From the NCBI GenBank assembly GCA_014904985.1, contig MU129019.1:91693-155692 (forward strand): a DNA stretch of 64,000 nt. The letters run 5' to 3'. Position 1 is the stretch's first letter, and the number at the start of each line of letters is the position of its first letter. This DNA comes from Hydnum rufescens UP504 (lineage: Eukaryota; Basidiomycota; Agaricomycetes; Cantharellales; Hydnaceae). Both the position numbers and the translations under genes were made by a program. The notes beneath the pieces were generated by a model that had not been told where the DNA came from, made no database searches, and saw nothing but the letters and a program-made list of their open reading frames with translations. Shown one piece after another: positions 58,596-64,000 of the stretch.

Positions 58596-60192
58596 TCAAA
58601 TCCCATATTGTTTGTCGAGGACCACCTCGGCGTGCGTCGATCCGTTCTGCATCCGGATATAGGTGTGGGCAGATTCTTCCCCGAGTTTAAAGTCGAACGT
58701 CCGAACCTGGATGGCGGATATGATTGTTTAAGGACCAAAACGTTCAATATAAAAGAGGTGGAGTGCAGACATACTCCATGCCCCCAGTCAGGGGACGAAT
58801 ACCCGCCATAACCGGTGTGTTTGTTGAAGCAGAGGATAATGGACGTTGAGGGGTCGCGTGCACACCATTCGTTACCGTGGGCGTGTCCATGGACAGTGGC
58901 ATGAATATTCTTGATGTAGTCGCGCACGGCATACCACCATGCTAATTCCTTTCCTACCGAAGTAGGGTTGTTCGACCCTTGTGTTGAGCCAGAACCGAGT
59001 TGGTCGGCTTCAGAGCGAGAACGATCAACGTTTGCGCACACCAGGAGTGTGTATTTGCATTTTACCATTCAATCCAGGTTCTTTCGAACTATTCAACGAT
59101 TGTTGAAGCTTTCGCATGGTCGATCTGAAAAAAAAAACCATCGATACACATCAAGAGAAAGACTAAATTTTAAATATTCACGGTGGTATATGGGCAAAAA
59201 CAAGGGCCTGACGACCAGTTTCTGTGGCCGATCCCCACGCAGAATCCATGGCAGCAGACTCTTGCTGTATCCATGGGGCCACAGACTCGTCGACCCAATC
59301 TGGAAGGGCAGTCGAATTGGGACCAGAGGTGTACCCGCCCCGAGAGTCGAAAAACCACAAGACTAAGCAAGGCGAACGTGCTGATAGGCCTCGCTAAGGA
59401 TCAGGACATCTTTCCGAGAATTGCAGTCGCACTTGCCGCTCTTGTCTGCATACACTGGGACCCAGTAATTGGCCTCGCCTCCAATTCCACCAACACCTGG
59501 CGGGGCACGCCGGGAATAGGAAAGGGGAGCCAATTTGACCTCACGTTCCATTTCTGCGAGATGGGAGATATTTGGTCGGTTGTCGTGGTTCCCGTACGTG
59601 GACGAAAATGGAATGTTGGCATTGATGAGAGGGGTGAGCAGACGATCCATGTACAAGGTGGAATTTTCGCGGAATGTGTCTTTGGACGGAACGACGAGAA
59701 TTGGATCATCAGATCTTCTACTGAAGACAATAGGAGTTATCGCACACTTACTTTCGCCAGTTATGAGGTCTCCATTTATGACTACATAATCGGGAGGGTC
59801 GATTTTGAGTATCGCGCGCATGACGGTATCGCTGTTTCGGTCCTGCTCTGGGCCCCAAGAGAGATCCTCAGCTTCTCCGTAGTGCAGATCGGAGAACACA
59901 GATAGCTTGAAGCGACCATTCTTGTATGTCACTCGCGGCTTGTGTGGATATGGATTGAGGAGCTCCTGGGGAGAAAACACTGAGACCCAATGTTAAATAT
60001 GTAGAGAATGGGTGAAAACGATGCCAGCTTACTTGATTCAACATCGAAGTAAGAATGCAGAGGTAAGTGGGCGGTGTGCAAAATATACATGCATACGACA
60101 GTCAGTGGAGGGATCGCATAAAGGACGCGGAGGGCGAATGTGGCCTGGAGGCGATGACTAGGCTTAAGGCCGCTGAGAATGCCAGAAGACAT
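58596..60192 (-). CDS. Calcineurin-like metallophosphoesterase, membrane-anchored
   Basis: A dinuclear metal phosphatase of the fungal Dcr2/purple-acid-phosphatase-like group. Exons: 60192-60033, 59979-59752, 59679-59395, 59362-59182, 59124-59066, 59007-58775, 58706-58596 (418 aa). A signal anchor FALRVLYAIPPLTVVCMYIL lies near residue 20. Metal motifs in order: FSDLHYGE, VINGDLITGE, STYGNHDN, a second-half His in VFAHIPP, and HATVHGHAHGNEWCA; the tail has CFNKHTGYGGYSSPDWGHG. All ligands are present. Between exons 3 and 4 the conserved LWFFDSRGG stretch can only be brought into phase by removing 32 bases with GC-AG ends (59363-59394), which is unusually short; otherwise the frame stops at TAG. 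A MITE ends 36 bases upstream of the start codon. Confidence 0.85.
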
Positions 60193-60228
60193 TGGAGGTC
60201 GAATTTTTGCTTAAACGGAAGGATCACT

Positions 60229-60570
60229 AGCCCTGCTCAATTCTGCTCACCTCACCTCAACAAATAACTTTTGTTGCAAGTCTTGGCACGGCTATAAGAT
60301 TTCCCGGGCCTAAAAGTAGAAAAGTTGGGTCTAGAAATGAGTAGACATGTATTCCACTTCCAACTGATGTGTCAGCCCCTGGTGTCACGGGACCCAGATC
60401 TATAATGCAAATCATTCAGAGTTTCAGGGGGCCGGATGCTAAAAGATTAGTTGTTGAGGTGAGACGTGAAAAGTTCGTCTCACGAAAATGGCTCAACTTT
60501 TTATTTCACACGGCAACAAAAGTTAAAAATAAAAGAAGTTGAGTTGAGGTGAGCAGAATTGAGCGGGGCT
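60229..60570. mobile_element. 342-bp MITE with ACT target duplication
   Basis: Terminal inverted repeats begin AGCCCTGCTCAATTCTGCTC on the left and, inverted, AGCCCCGCTCAATTCTGCTC on the right. They continue with CACCTCA and, after a short gap, AACTTTTGTTG. The repeat is at least 30 bases with few mismatches. ACT flanks both ends (60226-60228 and 60571-60573). A 3-base duplication is typical of PIF/Harbinger-type elements, but the first bases are not diagnostic. An internal hairpin (GTGAGACG...CGTCTCAC) lies near 60470. No coding capacity. Confidence 0.82.
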
Positions 60571-60573
60571 ACT

Positions 60574-61306
60574 GCAGCTAGTATCATTATAAATTTGGCT
60601 CGCCTATAATTATAAGTGATGTAATCTATTCCCTGAGCTCGGTGCGAGGCACGAGCACCTAGCTCCAGGACTTGATAAGCGTAGTAGTCCCAATTAAGCG
60701 AGTTGTTCCCACACTGCCATTAGTAGAGTCTGTGTCATTAGTCTGAGTGTTCCATTCTACGGCTTCGTCCGGTTCAGCTCCTCACCAGCAATTCACCGTC
60801 TCGTCAGCTAGACGCGCTCCGCGCAATAGTCTCGTGACCAGACTATCCGCGCGGTCTACTCTCGGCAACTCCCGCCCACCCTAGTGTCACGTCACCTGGC
60901 TGAGTAAGCTCAGCCAACTGGAACATGAGCGCGAGTCTTTCATGCGCTGTCCTCAGACAAGCCATCCGAAGGATTGCTAGCATGTGAGATTCTAATTGGG
61001 TCTACGAGCTATTATCAAGTTCAATTCCTCAATCCTTTCTTTGCGCGGACGGCCTCGACATTTTCTTATTCCTACATCTGACTTGAATACACGGTGTATA
61101 TATATGCCCTTTCTTTTGTTTTTCAAAATTTTCCTTGTCAAAAATCTGGTGTCCGCATCACCCCAGATCCGTAACACAGTGTCCGGCCAATCGTGACACC
61201 TTGTGGATCTCGCAATCCCCTCCCGAAACGTCTGCGGGCAGTTGGGGTAAAACTTTTCTGGTTGTGATGCCACGGTTACCTAGATTTCGCATGCATACGG
61301 TACCAG
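60574..61306. other. Intergenic, no gene supported
   Basis: A minus-strand frame at 60992-61273 encodes a basic segment with an AT-hook-like CRGRPRKERIEEL but nothing else recognisable. It may be a relic of a DNA-binding or transposon protein. Confidence 0.4.
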
Positions 61307-62770
61307 TTACTTGGTGGTCGCGTTAACTTTGGGCCGTTTCTTCACTTCCTCGTCCTTGCAAGCATGGAGAAAGACCTTGTTCATCATGCCGCTCGCCATA
61401 CCCGTATAGCCTTTGCTCCAATCATAGGCGACCGCATACGCAAAGATCGTCCCCGTGTGATTATATGTTGTAGACACCACTGGCCCCCAAGATTGTCGAA
61501 TGCTTCATGGAGACAGAATTGAATCGGATGTCCATTATCTGGGGTTTCGCATAAATATTGACTCACTCTTCAGTCGAATTTTACTATCTTTGTCCCACGA
61601 TGAGATTGTCCCATCCGACCCGGCTGTTGTAAACGTGCCATGTTCTTGATGGAAGCATATAGCATTTACAGCGAACACCAACGTATTGTCTTTAGATGGT
61701 GGGGTGGAGTCTTTTCGATGGCATTTGAAGCTGAAATTAAGGCTAAAAAGACCCTGCTGCTCAGTTATAAATAGAAGGGCAGTGAATCTGAGAAAGTACG
61801 CACGCGACGTCCTTATCCTCGATATATCTGTAGGAATGCCAATGAGAATCCCATATTATACATGAAATTCAGGATAACTGACTGGATAGCGACGCGACCT
61901 TCTATACTTCCCACTGCGAAGCCATTGGCTGCTGGGAAGCATGCTATCGCTCGGGTTTGCCATTTAAGAGGTGAGGGCATTTGCTAAAGAGCGAGCTCGA
62001 TACGTTTCCATTGAATATTAACTACGTTGGGCTTACTTTGAAGATAGTGGTCGGTTGAGTCAAATTGACGATTAGGATATGGCGCTCCGCGGTGCCAACG
62101 ACAAGGAGAGGATAGACGACATCCATGACATAACAACGCTCCGGAAGATCGAGAGATGCGACGGGCGTAGAGCTCTTCGTGTCCCAGTACTAAGCAGGTG
62201 GTAAGTTAAACCATCGACGCAGATAATCCGATCCTTGCAGACTTTAACTGTTTTATCCCAACTACCAGTGGCTATGACACCTCCAGATGGAGCTTCAATC
62301 CAACGAACACAAGAAACTGGAGCATCGTGAGCAGCGACTTGGTTGTTTTGTCCCGTGCTCATGTCAAATGCCCGGACGGCTTTGTCTGCGCCGGCAGAGA
62401 AGAGACGACTACCGTCCTACGCGAAGGGGACGCTGAGAGGAGGGGAATAAACGCGAAATGTCCCAAAAGTCTTACCTTACTCCAGCAAATGTCCAAGACC
62501 GGTCCATCATGCTTGTACATGGCTTTTGGGCGTGTTTCCCCATTAGAACCTACATCGTAGAGACGGACCTACCCCAATGTTACTATATTACAGATAGCTA
62601 GAAATGGACAGATTATCTACCTCATTATTCCAACTCGCCACGGCCAAAATATCTGCTGTCGAGCAAAACGCTATGCAAGAGATAGAATCATCTGGAGGGT
62701 CCACCACTTCTAAATCTTTGACCTCTGCAGTGGCGGTTGTTTGGTTCCTGGACGCGCCAAAGAATGACAT
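61307..62770 (-). CDS. rae1: mRNA export factor Rae1/Gle2 (WD40)
   Basis: A seven-bladed WD40 protein that binds nucleoporins and acts in mRNA export and spindle control. Exons: 62770-62621, 62568-62476, 62416-62243, 62189-62037, 61983-61883, 61827-61804, 61730-61567, then the last exon ending at 61307. It starts MSFFGASRNQTTATAEVKDL and has DPPDDSISCIAFCSTADILA, AVASWNNEVRLYDVG, SAGADKAVRAFDMSTGQ, IATGSWDKTVKYWDT, ANGFAVGSIEGRVAIQYIED, TFTTAGSDGTISSWDKDSK and TGTIFAYAVAYDWSKGYTGM. The last junction is a problem: the acceptor at 61502 gives the conserved TFDNLGG but then needs one more base in the run of five G near 61486; using the acceptor before 61479 keeps the frame but drops that motif. 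Confidence 0.92.
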
Positions 62771-62894
62771 GTCGTATGTTGTCTCAACTATGCAACCGGA
62801 GACGTGGAGACGAACACAAGTAATGAATAATGCGGGGCGGTAGATCAAAGGGATGGAGGTTGCCGAGCCTTGTGATTAGGTAATTTCCTGCGAC
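62771..62894. promoter_or_regulatory. 124-bp bidirectional promoter
   Basis: Start codons of rae1 (-) and the Rtt106-like gene (+) are only 124 bases apart, so the two genes must share promoter DNA. Confidence 0.6.
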
Positions 62895-64000
62895 ATGTCC
62901 TCAACACCTTATCTGGATGTGGTACTCCAATACGTGCCCCGCCCTTTGCTGCATGATCTCGCCCAACTAGTTCAACAACGAGACTCGTACGGGCCTTTGC
63001 TTGACTCAATCGTTCGCTTGTGTAGCGAGGCACCTCCTTCTGATCGGACATCAGAAGTAGAGTGGACAAATTCCCAGGTCCAAATAACTGGGCTCCTCCG
63101 CCAACTGAATGCCCAACAAAGTCTAGGTGATTCCGTAAAGACTAAACGTGCTCGTGAAGCCTTGGATGATGTTCCGCCGGCTTCCAAGAAAGTCAAGCTT
63201 GACGAAATACCATTGGTCGAGGACGACCCACCGATCTTTACACTTCATTCCATATCTGTCTCCACCCCTGTGCGGAAGAAGGCCGATGTCACCGTACATC
63301 GCTTCACCCTCCGCCTCACTTCTCCTTCAAATAATAATGAAAACCTGCACCCACCAATCCCAATCCACAGTCTCCGTTTGGCTTTCCTGGTCCCTACCCC
63401 CGGAAAGAGCAAACCATATTTGACAGCTATCATTATGTCGGCCACCGCCTCCTCAGCGGATACTTCGGTCATCTTTGGCTGTGACGCAACAGCTCCGGTT
63501 GCTCAAGCCACTACAAAATACCCTGACGACAAAAAGATACATCCAAAAGGAAGTTCCACCAAGCAGCTCATCCATTCCCTGTTCGCATATTTTCCGCAAG
63601 GTCCAGATGGTCTCGTAGATCTGTATGAGCCCAAGGCCGACGACTTTACATCTTCATCCGGCTCGCAATCAATCGATGCGTTTATTGGCGCCAAAGATGG
63701 CCATCTCCATTTTTTCCGCTGGGGCGTGTTGTGGGGAGAGCGTAAACCGTGTATGTGGTTTCCAGTCGACGACATCCGCGACATGTCGACACGGAGCGCC
63801 ACAGGACGTGCCTTTTCGCTGTGCATCGTCACCCAGACGAACAAAAAGTCGACCTCTGGCGAATTAATGAATGATGGTGAGGACGGCCATATGGAACCAG
63901 AAGTGTTGGAGACTACGGAATTCAATCTCATCGATACCAAGGAATCCGATGCTGTGCAAGCGTGGATTGCCTCCCATCGTGGCGACTTTTCTAAAACTAT
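62895..64000 (+). CDS. Rtt106-like histone chaperone, 3' end outside the window
   Basis: Open without stop from ATG 62895 to the window end (368 codons). Rtt106 proteins carry tandem PH-like domains and deposit H3-H4. A helical N-terminus (PYLDVVLQYVPRPLLHDLAQ) is followed by a basic linker (KTKRAREALDDVPPASKKVK). The first PH-like domain begins around FTLHSISVSTPVRKKADVTV with SLRLAFLVPTPGKSKPYLTA. The second part contains FIGAKDGHLHFFRWGVLWGE, KPCMWFPVDDIRDMSTRSAT and FNLIDTKESDAVQAWI. The assignment is from pattern and could extend to another PH-type chaperone such as a Pob3 relative. No introns in the visible part, unlike its neighbours. Partial at the 3' side. Confidence 0.8.
   Translation, partial: MSSTPYLDVVLQYVPRPLLHDLAQLVQQRDSYGPLLDSIVRLCSEAPPSDRTSEVEWTNSQVQITGLLRQLNAQQSLGDSVKTKRAREALDDVPPASKKVKLDEIPLVEDDPPIFTLHSISVSTPVRKKADVTVHRFTLRLTSPSNNNENLHPPIPIHSLRLAFLVPTPGKSKPYLTAIIMSATASSADTSVIFGCDATAPVAQATTKYPDDKKIHPKGSSTKQLIHSLFAYFPQGPDGLVDLYEPKADDFTSSSGSQSIDAFIGAKDGHLHFFRWGVLWGERKPCMWFPVDDIRDMSTRSATGRAFSLCIVTQTNKKSTSGELMNDGEDGHMEPEVLETTEFNLIDTKESDAVQAWIASHRGDFSKT

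Overview
The window is from a filamentous basidiomycete, most likely an Agaricomycete. Three things point there: a KDZ (Kyakuja/Dileera/Zisupton) transposase with the CxC-type zinc cluster, which is typical of mushroom genomes; very intron-dense genes (up to 23 exons, introns of about 50-60 bases, exons down to 8 bases); and Ty3/gypsy and CACTA-type relics of the basidiomycete kind. I cannot name the species.

The window has two compartments. From 1 to about 27 kb it is repeat-dominated. It holds decayed coding relics (1-3.7 kb), a nine-copy minisatellite (3.9-5.0 kb) directly upstream of a broken KDZ transposase (5.1-8.4 kb), and two blocks (A and B) that recur downstream in swapped order (8.4-9.3 and 11.8-12.6 kb). 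An intron-containing ribosomal protein eL36 pseudogene lies between them. Next comes a 5'-truncated Ty3/gypsy element (12.6-19.9 kb) in which every in-phase stop is TGA, followed by a mosaic of direct, tandem and inverted repeats (20.4-27 kb) that is extremely CpG-poor. CpG returns abruptly near 27.0 kb.

From 27.8 kb to the end the window is gene-dense. In order: an E2 ubiquitin-conjugating enzyme with a tail carrying SUMO-interaction-like motifs (-), cytochrome c (-), indoleamine 2,3-dioxygenase (-), a Git1-like MFS transporter with one apparent frameshift (+), a Yck-type casein kinase 1 (+), and cyclophilin (-). A direct segmental duplication of about 2.5 kb (43.36-45.85 and 47.08-49.59 kb) follows, carrying a wax-synthase-like acyltransferase and part of a polytopic membrane-protein gene. 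A CACTA-type transposon fragment lies between the copies, and each gene has exactly one surviving copy. Then come an unknown protein (+), a Kel3/KLHDC4-like kelch protein (+), a DsbA/FrnE-like thioredoxin-fold protein (+), a calcineurin-like phosphoesterase (-) with a MITE 36 bp upstream of its start codon, the mRNA-export factor Rae1/Gle2 (-), and, divergently, an Rtt106-like protein that runs off the window.

Exon models were built by hand from splice signals, reading phase and family motifs. The exon lengths summed to whole codons for all complete models except the Git1-like gene and rae1, which each lack one base; the phosphoesterase model closes only with a 32-base GC-AG intron. The genic half is mostly housekeeping, with no obvious biosynthetic cluster. 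The most unusual material is the mutational signature of the repeat compartment and the reciprocal decay of the duplication.
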